64,000 nt of DNA from Sitta carolinensis (lineage: Eukaryota; Chordata; Aves; Passeriformes; Sittidae): NCBI GenBank assembly GCA_032173965.1, contig CM063283.1, forward strand, positions 114,131,187 through 114,195,186. The letters are read 5' to 3'. Positions 11,671 through 23,800 of the stretch are shown here, one piece after another. Every line of letters starts with the position of its first letter. Within the stretch, counting starts at the first letter, position 1. The notes beneath the pieces were generated by a model, which saw only the letters and a program-made list of their open reading frames with translations, did no database searches and was not told the DNA's origin. The translations under genes and the position numbers were made by a program.

Positions 11671-13228
11671 GCCATAAAATCTGATTGAAACTCACCTGAA
11701 AAATTGCAATTTCTATTTGAAACCCATCTCCAAAAATTCAAAATTCCTTTGAAACCCATCTCAAAAACTGCAGATTTTACTTGAAACCCATCTAAAAAAA
11801 TTGCAGATTTTATTTGAAACCCAACTCAAAAAAATTAAGGATTTTATTTTAAACCCCTCTCAAAAAATCCAAATTTCATTTGAAACCCATCTCAAAAATT
11901 GCAGATTTTACTTGAAACCCATCTCAAAAAATTGCAGATTTGAAACCCAACTCAAAAAAATTAAAGATTTTATTTGAAACTCATCTAAAAAAATTCAAAA
12001 TTCCTTTGAAACCCATCTCAAAAATTGCAGATTTTACTTGAAACCCATTTCAAAAATTGCAGATTTTATTTGAAACCCATCTTAAAAATTGCAATTTCTA
12101 TTTCAAACCCGTGTCAAAAATTGCACTTTATTTGAAACCCATCTAAAAATCTTCAAAATTCATTTAAAACCCATCTCAAAAATTGCAGATTTTATTTTAA
12201 ACCCATGTAAAAATTGTAATTTCTATTCAAAACCCATTTAAAAAATTGCAATTTCTATTTGAAACCCATGTAAAAAAATTGTATTTTATTTAAAACCCAC
12301 TTAAAAAATTGGAAATTCTATTTGAAACCCGTGTAAAAAACTGCAGATTTTATTTAAAACCAATGTAAAAATTGTAATTTCTATTCAAGATCACCTGAAA
12401 TTTGCAAAATCCACTTAAAAACCATCTTAAAACCTGCAGATTTTATTTCAAACCCACTTTAAAAATTGCAAATTCTACTTGATACCCATCTAAAAAATTG
12501 CAGATTTTATTTGAAACCCATCTAAAAATTGTAATTCCTATCCAAAACCCATTTAAAAAAATTGCAATTTCTATTTGAAACCCATCTCAAAAATTGCAGA
12601 TTTTATTTGAAACCAATGTAAAAATTGTAATTTCTATTCAAAACCCATTTAAAAAATTGCAATTTCTATTTGAAACCCGTGTAAAAAATTGCATTTTATT
12701 TAAAACCCACTTTAAAAAATGCAAATTCTATTTGAAACCCATCTAAAAATTTAAAATTAACTTGAAACCCATCTCAAAAATTGCAGATTTGAAATCCATG
12801 TAAAAATTGTAATTTCTATTTGAAACCCATCTCAAAAATTGCAATTTCTATTTGAAACCCGTGTAAAAAATTGCAGATTTTATTTCAAACCCACTTTAAA
12901 AATTGGAAATTCTATTTGAAACCCATCCTAAAGATTGGAAAATCCACTCGAACCCCATATAAAAAATGGCAAATTTTATTTGAAACCAATGTAAAAATTG
13001 TAATTTCTATTCAAAACCCATTTAAAAAATTGCAATTTCTATTTGAAACCCATATAAAAAATTGCAAATTTTACTTGAAATCTATGTAAAAATTGTAATT
13101 TCTATTCAAAATCCACCTGAAAAATTGCAAAATCCACTTAAAAACCATCTTAAAACCTGGAGATTTTATTTCAAACCCACTTAAAAAATTGGAAATTCTA
13201 TTTGAAACCCATCTGAAAAAAACTGCAG
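11671..13228. repeat. AT-rich minisatellite, 30-37-bp unit, about 1.56 kb
   Basis: Roughly 45 degenerate copies of a unit of the form 'tttgaaacccatctcaaaaa' + 'ttgcagattttat'. Two main unit types (with 'gcagattttattt' or 'gcaatttctatt') are interspersed, suggesting higher-order duplication. No coding potential. Confidence 0.95.
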
Positions 13229-13948
13229 AATCTCTTTAAACCCCTGCTGCAGTCACCTGTAAATTCCTGTGGAACAGAATCCAGTGGCTCACAGAAATAT
13301 TTGGATTTTAAGGTGGGATGTGCCCGTGGGTTTTTTTGAGAGATCCTCCCGATTTTAACCTCATTTTCCTCAGGCAACTAGAAAATATAATTCTAAAAAG
13401 AATAAAACCAATTTATTTGGAGAGAATGCAGAGATACATATAAAAAAATACAGAATTAGGACAGAGAAATCATCTTTTAAAATATCTACAAGCAAGCCAG
13501 AGAAATAAATGTAAGATTTAATCTGGAATTCATCACTAGAAAAGCCAAGTTTAATTAAGTCTAATGAAGATCCCATCAAGTTTCCTACAATTTTTTTGCT
13601 AATTAATTATTAAATTTTAATTGGAGGCAAGAACTCCTTTGGCTGAAGGACTGCCAGAGGTGTTGGTCAATAAGATTTTGGTGAGTCACTCGTGGAACAT
13701 TTTGCATTTCTGTTTTTAGGGAAAATATGGAATTCAAAAGAAAATTAATTCTTAAAAAGAAATTGTGGATTAAAACACTGGATTGTGGAGTTGAGGAAAT
13801 TCCGATGCACACCAATCTGCTGCCCCAGGAAAACCTCAGCCCTGCTTTTCTTTTGGAGCCCAGAAATGGAGCAAGGAGGATTTGCTGTGTTTTATTTCCA
13901 GCAGCTCCTCAGAGATTTCTCCCTTTGGCTTTCTTGGTTCCTGCAGTT
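13229..13948. other. Intergenic stretch, nothing recognised
   Basis: AT-rich unique sequence between the AT minisatellite and the 220-bp tandem repeat. No gene was seen. Confidence 0.4.
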
Positions 13949-14600
13949 CCTAAATTTCTGCTTCCACACCTCAGCCCTGAGCTCGGCTGCTATTTCAGAG
14001 GTCATTAGCTCCACCCTCCATTATTTTACACAAGAAATAAAGCAAAATTTCCTCATTTTAGCTCTTGATCACATTAAATCTGGTGGATGCACTCAATTCT
14101 TTTGGCCAGACAGTTCCTGGAACACATAATGCTTTGTGAACATGGATTTAGGAATCTGAGGGAGCTCAATCCCTAAATTTCTGCTTCCACACCCCAGCCC
14201 TGAGCTCTGCTGCTGCAGAGGTCATCAGCTCCACTCTCCATTATTTTACACAATAAAGCAAAATTTCCTCTTTTTTTAGGTCTTGGATCACATTAAATCT
14301 GGTGGATGCACTCGATTCTTTTGGCCAGACAGTTCCTGGAACACATAATGCTTTGTGAACATGGATTTAGGAATCTGAGGGAGCTCAGAGTCCCTAAATT
14401 TCTGCTTCCACACCCCAGCCCTGAGCTCTGCTGCTGCTGCAGAGGTCATCAGCTTCACCCTCCATTATTTTACACAATAAAGCAAAATTTCCTCTTTTTT
14501 TAGGTCTTGATCACATCAAATCTGGTGAATGCACTGGATTCTTTTGGCCAGACAGTTCCTGGAACACATAATGCTTTCTGAACATGGATTTAGGAACTCA
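13949..14600 (+). repeat. 220-bp tandem repeat, about three copies
   Basis: Successive copies are marked by 'gatcacattaaatctggtgg' at 14067, 14286 and (variant) 14509. Each contains 'ttttggccagacagttcctg', 'gaacatggatttaggaa' and 'ttttacacaataaagc'. It lies just beyond the CHAF1B polyadenylation signal. Confidence 0.9.
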
Positions 14601-14802
14601 CAGCTGACTGGATGGATTTTTAATCCCCAGATTTCCATGATTTCCATCCTCTTCATTATTTCTCCTGCTGCAGAACCACATTTCCTGAAAGCTGGGTTTT
14701 CTACTGGCAGTTTCTTCACAGTTCTACACCAAACATGCACAGGGAACCTGAGCTGGGGATTTTTTAGCCCCAAGAAATGCACTCAGACATGGCTGTGCAG
14801 GC

Positions 14803-17800
14803 TCTGAGGGGGAGGGCTCAGCCTTTATTTTATTTGTTGGGCTCACAGCTGCTTTGGGCTGCAGCAGGGGACAATTCCTCAGTCCTGGCACGTTTTGGTG
14901 CTGGGGGAGCTTGGAGGCTCTCATCAGATGGCAATGGCCTCTCTGGAAGAGAATAATTTCAAATTAATAAATTCAGATTTTAAAAAATAAAATAAAATTC
15001 CAATTCTGGTCTGAGAGAGTCCAGCACCTGCAACAATGATAAGGTGGAAGTACAGAAGTCTTGAAAAGCTAGAGGATATCACCCCCATGAATTTATCCTT
15101 GGTTTCACTGCTATAAAACTGCAGCACAAAAAACACAACCAGCTGCCCCAGAGCAGGGAGAACAATTTTCACATTGCCCCAAGCACCTTCCACACACAGC
15201 AAAACAATGAAGCAGCTTTAGAATTTGCAATTAGAGCGAGGAGATTTTTATAATATAGATCTATAATGGAAAAATCTGCCTGGGAAGAGACCTGGCTGGT
15301 CTGAAGAGCCACAAAAACTCACCATGCTCCTGTTGTGAGGAAGGAGGGATGGGAGCTGGGTCTGCATAGGCAGAGGGTGAGGTGTCTGGCTTCAAAGAAA
15401 TCAAGTTTATTCTCCTTTAAAAAGAGCAGAAACAGTTAAATTGCTTTTTAGGCATCATTTCCACAGGTATTTCACTTCAAGATTTAATTCTTATCAAATC
15501 AGTTAACTGCAGAGGTAGCTCAGATATATTTTATTGCACATTTTCCCTATTTTTTTACAAGTTGAATGGAGCATTATCCCCTTCCAACCCTGTCATGGGC
15601 AGGGTCAAATTCCACTGGAGCAGGGTGCTCAGAGCCCCCAGACAATCAATACCTGGATTATTGGCAATCTCTAAAACATCAGATCTTTGAGGAAATCACC
15701 TCATCAATGTTTTAACTCCCACACTGAGGGCCTGGCTAGCCTTGCACTCTTCTTAAACACTCTTTGGCAGGAGGGTGTTTCAGCAGTTCTGAACACCAGG
15801 TACCAGTTTGGTACAAAAAATTGGACCTGAAGACAGAATCACAGAATATTCTGAGCTGCAAGGGACCCACGAGGACAAAGTCCAACTCCTGGCCAACACA
15901 GACACTTTTTGTTGTGAAGGATCAATTTCCTCTTTTTATGGCTCTTGAACCACATCAAATCTTATGAATGCATTCAATTGTTTTTGCCACAGTTCCTGGA
16001 AGACCTAATGCTTTCTGAACATGGATTTAGGGGTTTTGAGGGAGCCTCACAGCTCCATTTGTTGAATTTGCTGCTTCACTATTTCAGGTAGAAACCTAAA
16101 AGCTTATTTAAGAGACATTTTGACCTCTCATTTGTAGCACAACAAAAAAATTCCCCATCAAGAGAGCTTCCACTCAGAGCCAGGGCTGGCAATTTGTGTG
16201 CAAAGCTCTGCCTGTGAGCACAGCTTAGCCTGGCTCCTGGATTTATGACTACAAGAGGTACCAGAAATCTCACCTGGGGGTTTTGAAAGAGGACTGCAGA
16301 GTGGTGAGGGTGACCCTCCTGGGCTGGGGGGCTCTGCTGCTCTGGGGGGCTGCCTGGCTGCTCCTCCTCTCCTCTGAGGATGGCACTGGAGTGCTTTGGA
16401 TGCCCATAGGGATGGAGGGGGATGGCACTGGAGCACTCTGGATGCCCTCAGGGATGCAGGGGGATGGCACTGGAGCACTCTGGATGCCCCCAGGGGTGGA
16501 AGGGGATGGCACTGGAGCACTCTGGATGCCCTCAGGGATGCAGGGGGATGGCACTGGAGCACTCTGGATGCCCTCAGGGGTGGAGGGGGATGGCACTGGA
16601 GCACTCTGGATGCCCTCAGGGGTGGAGGGGGATGGCACTGGAGCACTCTGGATGCCCTCAGGGATGCAGGGGGATGGCACTGGAGCACTCTGGATGCCCT
16701 CAGGGATGCAGGGGGATGGCACTGGAGCACTCTGGATGCCCTCAGGGATGCAGGGGGATGGCACTGGAGCACTCTGGATGCCCCCAGGGGTGGAAGGGGA
16801 TGGCACTGGAGCACTCTGGATGCCCTCAGGGGTGGAGGGGGATGGCACTGGAGCACTCTGGATGCCCTCAGGGATGCAGGGGGATGGCACTGGAACACTA
16901 TGGATGCCCTCAGGGATGGAAAGGGATGGCACTGGAGCACTCTGGATGCCCTCAGGGGTGGAGGGGGATGGCACTGGAGCACTCTGGATGCCCTCAGGGA
17001 TGGAAAGGGATGGCACTGGAGCACTCTGGATGCCCTCAGGGGTGGAGGGCAGCTCCTTCCCAGCAGAGCTGGGGGTCTGGGGTTGCACTGGGGGATCCTT
17101 GCTGGGAGGGGTCCCCTCTGCCAGCCTGGAACCTGGGGAAATCACTTTGTGGGTCTGGCTCTTCTTGGCTTTCTTGTCTGCTGCTGCCCCAGGAGTGCTG
17201 ACATGGATGTGGGGCCTCTCCTTGAGGGGCACTCCCAGCTCCTGCTCCTCGAAGGTGACGAAGGAGCAGTACCCATCCGTGGAGGAAATGGCCAGGAAGG
17301 AGCCATCGCTGGACCTGTATGAGATTTATTATTTTCCATTAAAGGCCAAGATTTTACTTGAACCCTCACCCAACTGATTGTCTGTGGCTGCAGTGCAGTG
17401 AGCAGAGGTGTGGATTGCATGCCCAGCTGCTGCAGGAGGGAATCCTGTGTGCATGGGCAGCTGTTCCAAAGCAGCTGGGGCAGTTTGCTTTCTCCCTGCC
17501 AGCACCCATCCTCCCTGCAGGCACAGCTCTGCTGCTCAGGGCCCACGGAGTCTCCCTGCAGGGCTGAGAAAATTCCCTGCTGCCCCTGGCAGCCAAGCAT
17601 TCCTCCCTGCTATTCCCACATCTTTGCCTGAGAACCCCTTGATTCCAGAATTATAGTAATTCAGGGAGGGGGTTTGCATTCTCCATTCCAGGGGGGCTCC
17701 TGCCCTCCTCAGCACACACCTGCCCTTCACACCCAGACACTGATTAAGAGCCATAATTCTCTTATTTACAGAACAAAAAGGGATGGATTGCTGCTCACTG

Positions 17801-20800
17801 AGTGACCCCATGTGTGTCACAACTGAAATATAAACCCAAGGCAAGACTTGAAATGCTGAGCAGAACTGGACGTGGCAAACAGGAGATTTCTCCCATCACA
17901 AGAAACCTCAGGAATACAATTCCTTACCATGAAATGTCACTCAGGGTGTGGTAATGGATGTTGGAGACATAACCAAAGGGGAAGGACTGCTCAGTGTCAT
18001 AGAAAAGCACAGAATCTTCTGAAGCAACAGCAAACACCAGTCGATAGGGGAGGTTAAACAGGCCAGGGGGGATTTGGGACTGATTTCATCTGCAAAGAAA
18101 TCCACAGAGACAATTCTCTTTATTTATTGCCAGATAAATAGATACTGAAAGATAAGACTGCACTTAGCCATTAATTTAAATAAACTTACATCATCAATCA
18201 GTATAAACACTGAGCAGGCAGTTCTTGCATAAAATGTAAAATTTAACATTTCTGTTGTCTGAAATTTTATCCTCTCAGTTGAAAAAAAATTGGCAGCTTT
18301 CTCCTTCTTCCTCCCTCCCTTTTTTTATCCCTCTGTTTCCCAGCTGGATTTTTTTCAGCATATTTAAATGAACTCTAATATTAAAATCTCCCTTCAGAGA
18401 AGCTACAGAGACCAACTGCAGACCCTCCCTCTTTGCAACACCATGGATTTAAATTATGCTGGAAATAGAACAGGTAAATCCTGTAAGGAATACAAACCTA
18501 ACCTCTAAAGAAAGGAGCCAAGCTTTGCCTTTTCACCTGAGTAATGTCAGTCTTGTTAAAATAGAAACACTCCTGGACCCACAAGAAAGCTGGATTAAAG
18601 AAATAAAAAATAAATCCTCGTGCAACTTCCCACAATCCTGTCCCCAGCTCAGAATTCCTGTTCTGCCCAGTAACACCAGCACTGCTTCCTTGAATAAACA
18701 CCAGTGGTTGTGGCAAACCATTCCAACTCCCTGTGATGTGGGCAGTTGAGACTAACAGGAATTATTTCACTGCATGGCTCCCCTGGTGCTAAACCAGGTT
18801 ATTTATTTTGAACACAAAATGGTTAACAGTTCAAGGGAAATATTTCACAGGGTTTCTGCAGCCTGAGCGCAAGGAACAAAATTTATTCACTCTACCAAAA
18901 GCCACTTGTGAGGGACTTGAGGTGAACTCAGGGCCTTAAAATGAGGAAAGAGCTTCTCAGAGAAACTGTCTTAGAGGAATGCTGCAAGGCTGGGGCAGAA
19001 ACCAGTGCCCAGCCACATCTTGTGGCAGCTCCTCCACTCCCATGGGTCTCTCCCCTTTTGCAAAAAGTCCTCATTAAGAAAAAAGGCAAATGGGACTCTT
19101 GGTTGTTCTCCTTCTCCAGGTTGTTTGTTTAATTTCTGCACTCCAGGCTTTACCCCAGCTCAGGGTGAGGGAGAAAAGGCACCAAAAGCCCCAAACACAC
19201 AGGATCAAGGTTCTCTTAAAGAGAATTCACCCAGTTATACCAGGAATGTTCATTATTTCTGCTTCTCTACCAATAACCAACTCTATTTCTATTCCTGTAA
19301 CTCTGCACTGTAACAAATTCCAGCCAATGTTCCTGTGCCCCAAACCCTGCAGGACAGGGAGGGGAGGGAGGAGGAGAAGGAAACCCAAAAATCACAAGGC
19401 TCCTCCAGCTTGTCTGCATCCACTTCCCATCCTACCAAACCCCAAAATCTGAATTCCTCACCCTGTGATCAATCACACCCTGTGCTCCTATCTCATTGAC
19501 ATTCCTGACAATTCTGTTCCATCCCAAAGCCTGGGCAGCCCTTCCCATGGCCCAAGGTCCAAAGCTGTGTTTGTCAGGGGGGTTGCACCCTTCAAACCAT
19601 GCAGGGAAATCTTCTGTGCATTTTCCCAGGTTTTCTGGGAGTTCCCAGTCCCTGCAGCTCCCCATACCTTCAGCAGAGGCTCCTCTCAGCTCGAAGTACA
19701 CAGGGCAGCAGCGAACAGCCAGAGTTCCCTTGCCAGGACAGGGCAGGTGACCCACGGGCCTGTAGAGAGAGCCAGGAGTTCAGAAATCACATCTGCACTA
19801 CTTGACTTGTTTCTTTTGAAATCAAAGCAGATTTTTCTCTCAGGAGAGCCCTACCTTTTAAGATTGTTTCTGGAGAAAACATAGGTGGTGTTTGTAACGT
19901 TCTCTCCCGATTCCACACAGCCAGCTGCAAAAACAAAAGTTCCACCATTACTCATCACCTCAGAGATCTCCTGAGCACACACCTTGTGTCCATAAACCTT
20001 CCAATTCTTGGGAATTAAGCTTGTCCATAAAAAACATGCTCATTCCCAGGAATTAGGCTTGTCAGTTGGGCAAAAGCTGAGTACAACTTAAAAAGGCATC
20101 CCAAATATTTATTTAGTGCTGGTTTCGTTTCTCTTACTCACTTCCCTCTTCAAAGCTGCTTTTGGATGTTGCCAGACATCAATAAAAGCAGGGTTTGGAC
20201 AGGCACACACTGATCCCTCCTTGCAGGGCTGGTTTGACTCTGGATGTTCTGAGGGAAGGACTCAAACAGAGACCAGTCCAAAAAACCCCAAAACCACTCA
20301 TTATCCTTCATTTCTATCTTAAAGACTTCTGGTATTGCAATTAATTCAGCATAAATATCACTTTTATGACAGCAGAAAGTTGATGTTGTGGATTGCTAGT
20401 GGAGAATATTGTGGAGTTTTTATTTTCTTCAATAGGGAGAGTAAGGGATAGCTTAATTAGGATCAATCAGCATCCCTGAGGTGTAGGAAATATTGAACAG
20501 TCAAATTAGGATAGAATAATTAGATTTGAATAAATCTATTAAAACTAGGATAGATTGAGGGAGCTGGGAAAGGGGCTCAGCCTGGAGGCTCAGGGGGCCC
20601 TGCTGGCTCTGCACAGCTCCTGCCAGGAGGGGAGGGGGCAGGAAAAGGCACAGGAGCAGAGGGAACAACCTCAGGCTGGGCTGGGCAGGCTCAGGGGGAG
20701 CCCAGGGGGAATTTCCCTTGGCTGGCAAGGCTGGGCAGGCTTTGGGAAGAGCTGCCCAGGAGATGGATCCCTGGAGGGATTTCAAAGCCAGGCACATGTG

Positions 20801-23800
20801 GCTCTTTGGAACAGGGTTTGGGGTGGACTTGGTGCTGCTCTGTTGCAGGTTGCACTCCATGGTCTCACAGGTCTTTTCCAGCCTCAACCATCCTGTGATT
20901 CCAGGTTCTCTCCACTTCCACACAAGACTCCAGAGACAAGAACAGGAGGAGAGGGCATGGGCTCGGGCTGGGCAGGCTCAGGGGGAGCCCAGGGGGAATT
21001 TCCCTTTCCTGGCAAGGGTGGGCAGGGCTGGGAACTGCCCAGGGAGGGTGGCAGTGCCCAGCCCTGGAGGGGGCACTCAGGTGGGCATCAGGCACAGCTT
21101 GGATTCCACGACCAGGGCAATGTTTTGCAGCCTCAGTGACACAAGCCAAGGCACAGGAGATGTCCCCACACCTGGAGTGAGCAGGTAGGAGCCATCAGGG
21201 GTGAAGCTGAGCCTGCGGAAGAACGACTTCATGCTGTCGTCGTGAAACATCCGGAAGCTCCTGGCCTGCCAGGGAAAAGCAGAGAGTGAGAGCCCGAGCT
21301 GGGCAGCCCAAAATGTGTTCGTGGCCCAGCAGCAGTGCCAGCACTCCTGGGCTAATCCTGGGTTAAAGCCAGACCTAGGAGCTGCCAGCTCCAGCCTCAG
21401 CCCCTCTGCTCTGCTCACACTGCAGTCCATATTTTTCTTTGCTGAATATCTTAATCCATACCAACCAAAGGTGTTGTGTGTGGTGCTGATCAGTTTTTAC
21501 CATCCTGCCACTCCTCACCCATACAATAATCCTTTTCCCTCCTTTTCAGCACCCTGCAGGCAGTGGCAGCACTCAGGTCTCCTGGGACCCTGCCCTTCTC
21601 CAGGTGAGCATTCCCAGCTCTCCCAGCCTGGCAGATATTCCCAGCCTGTGCAGGAGGACAGCTCAGGGCAGGGGCACTTCCTGAAGGTTGGCACCTAAGG
21701 CTTCAGGTGTCCTTCCCCTGCTGGGCTCACCTGCAGGCTTTTCCCATGGCAGACCCTTGGGCTCACACAGAGCCCTCAGCACCTCAGCCTGGGGCAGGGA
21801 AAATCATTGTGAGGGTGTGAGAGCTGGGGCAGAGCTGGGCAGCCCAGACTGTGCTCGTGGCCCAGCAGCAGTGCCAGCACTCCTGGGCAGGGGTTCAAGC
21901 CAGGCCTGGGAGCTGCCAGCTCCAGCCCCAGCCCTGCCTGCAGCCCCTCTGCTCTGCTCACACTGCAGCAGAGATTGTTCTGTGCTGAGCATCTGACTGC
22001 ACAACAGCCACTGGCAGCACACACAATGCCTTTGCCATCACCTGCAGCCCATCCTGACTGCTGGCACTGCCAGAGTGGGGCACGGCTGACCAACCACAGC
22101 AGCTGGGATGTGATATCTGAAGCTTAAAACTTATTTTTCTGCAGTGGAAAATTCTTCTTACTTGGTAAAATCATGTCTTCTGTTTGGCCATGCTTTTTGA
22201 GATTTATTTTTACTTGGTAAAAACGTTCTTTTGTTTGTAGTCAATTTATCCTTTGCTCTTAGCCATCAAATCTCTTTCCAACTCATCCCAATCTTTATCT
22301 AGTAACAAATAGCTCAGCAATCTTTATTTCCAGCCATCTTTTGTTCTTCAATATCAAAACTTGCTTTCATTTCTAGAGAACCTTCTGCTAAACATTCAGA
22401 TTTGTAAATCTTCCCTGTTAAACTTTCATCTTGTCCAACAGCAGGATTGTGGAAAAGGCCAGGAATGTGCCAGCTGCAATCCCAGTGAGACAAAAGAGCC
22501 ACTTGGAAACTCCAGCCTGGTGGAACTCTTCAAATAAAACCTAAAAGCCATGAAGCTCCTTCAAGCTCTCTCTAAATTCTTCACAGCTAAGAAAAACAGT
22601 TCCTTGATCCCTGTTGAGCTGCAAAGCAAAACACTCCCAGAGCTGTCACCTTAAACCAGCCTTAAAAAAATAGTCATAACCTGGAGAACAACATTTTTTA
22701 ACACCCAGTGTTGCTCAGGCATCTCATTCTAACCCCAGGATTAGAAGCTGAAAGAGAGCTTCTCTCATGGCAAAGTGCCTGCTCTCAGGCCTGTTCTTCA
22801 GTGTCTATAAAAATCCTTACAAATGTTTTTCCCCCAAAAAGAAAAGGAGTGAATAGAAGGAATTGAGAAAGTTATAGACAGCTTGGAGGTGTTATTTTAA
22901 TGTCTGGGAGGAAAAAAAAAAGCTCTTTGTTTTCCCTGTTAGGGTTAGAATTTCCTAAATTACTCCTAGTTCATATTTTAATTAAAAATCTAACTACCTT
23001 CTTGAAAATCCCAGGCTGTTAACTTTCAAATCTTATTACTATGTCACATCCATTAATAAACTCCCAGCTACTGCCAGGTATGTTTGAAGATTTTTCCTGT
23101 TAAGAACAAATTTTTCCACACTATTTCTAACTTTTACAACTAAGGGGTTGTGTTACTGCAAGGGGGATGCAACTAAGGGGATGTGTTACATCAGCAAGAA
23201 ATTTTGGGGATGTGGTTTTGGGGTGATGATGGTGGGAGGGGATGAGCGTGAAGGTCTCTCCTAACCTTGCTGATTCTGTGACATAGGAAGGATTGGAATG
23301 GAGAATTTGGGATCCTTTGGTTTCGTGGCACACAAAGTTCAGCTCAGACAGCCCCCAGCAGAGTTTCCAGCCCCAGGAGAAGCACGTACCTCTCCTTCAG
23401 CTCCTGCTCCTGATGGCATCTTGGTGACATTGAAGGCCACTCGCTTGGTTTGGGTGCTGTAAACTCGCAGGACCCTGCGTGGGAGAGCAGAGGAATCAGG
23501 GAATGCTTTGGCTTGGGAGGGCCCTGAAAATCAATCATTTCTGCCCTGGCAGGGAGCCCTGCCCCTGCCCCAGGCTGCTCCAGCCCCAGTGTCCAGCCTG
23601 GCCTGGGGCACTGCCAGGGATCCAGGGGCAGCCACAGCTGCTCTGGCAATTCCAGCCCAGCCCCTGCCCTCTGGCACTGGGAAGCCATTCCCTGGGTGCT
23701 GCCCCTGCAGCCCTTGGGAATTGTCCCTCTCCAGGTTTCCTGCAGCTCCTTCAAGCCCTAAAAGGCCACCCTGAGGTTACAGAATCCCAGAATCACCTTG

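Noticed and set aside
16283..17377. Plus-strand ORFs of 260-364 codons rich in [16 protein letters not shown] or [13 protein letters not shown] repeats
   Set aside because: They are the antisense of the CHAF1B 42-bp coding repeat. The unit happens to lack stop codons in most frames; only the minus frame continues conserved CHAF1B sequence and splice sites.
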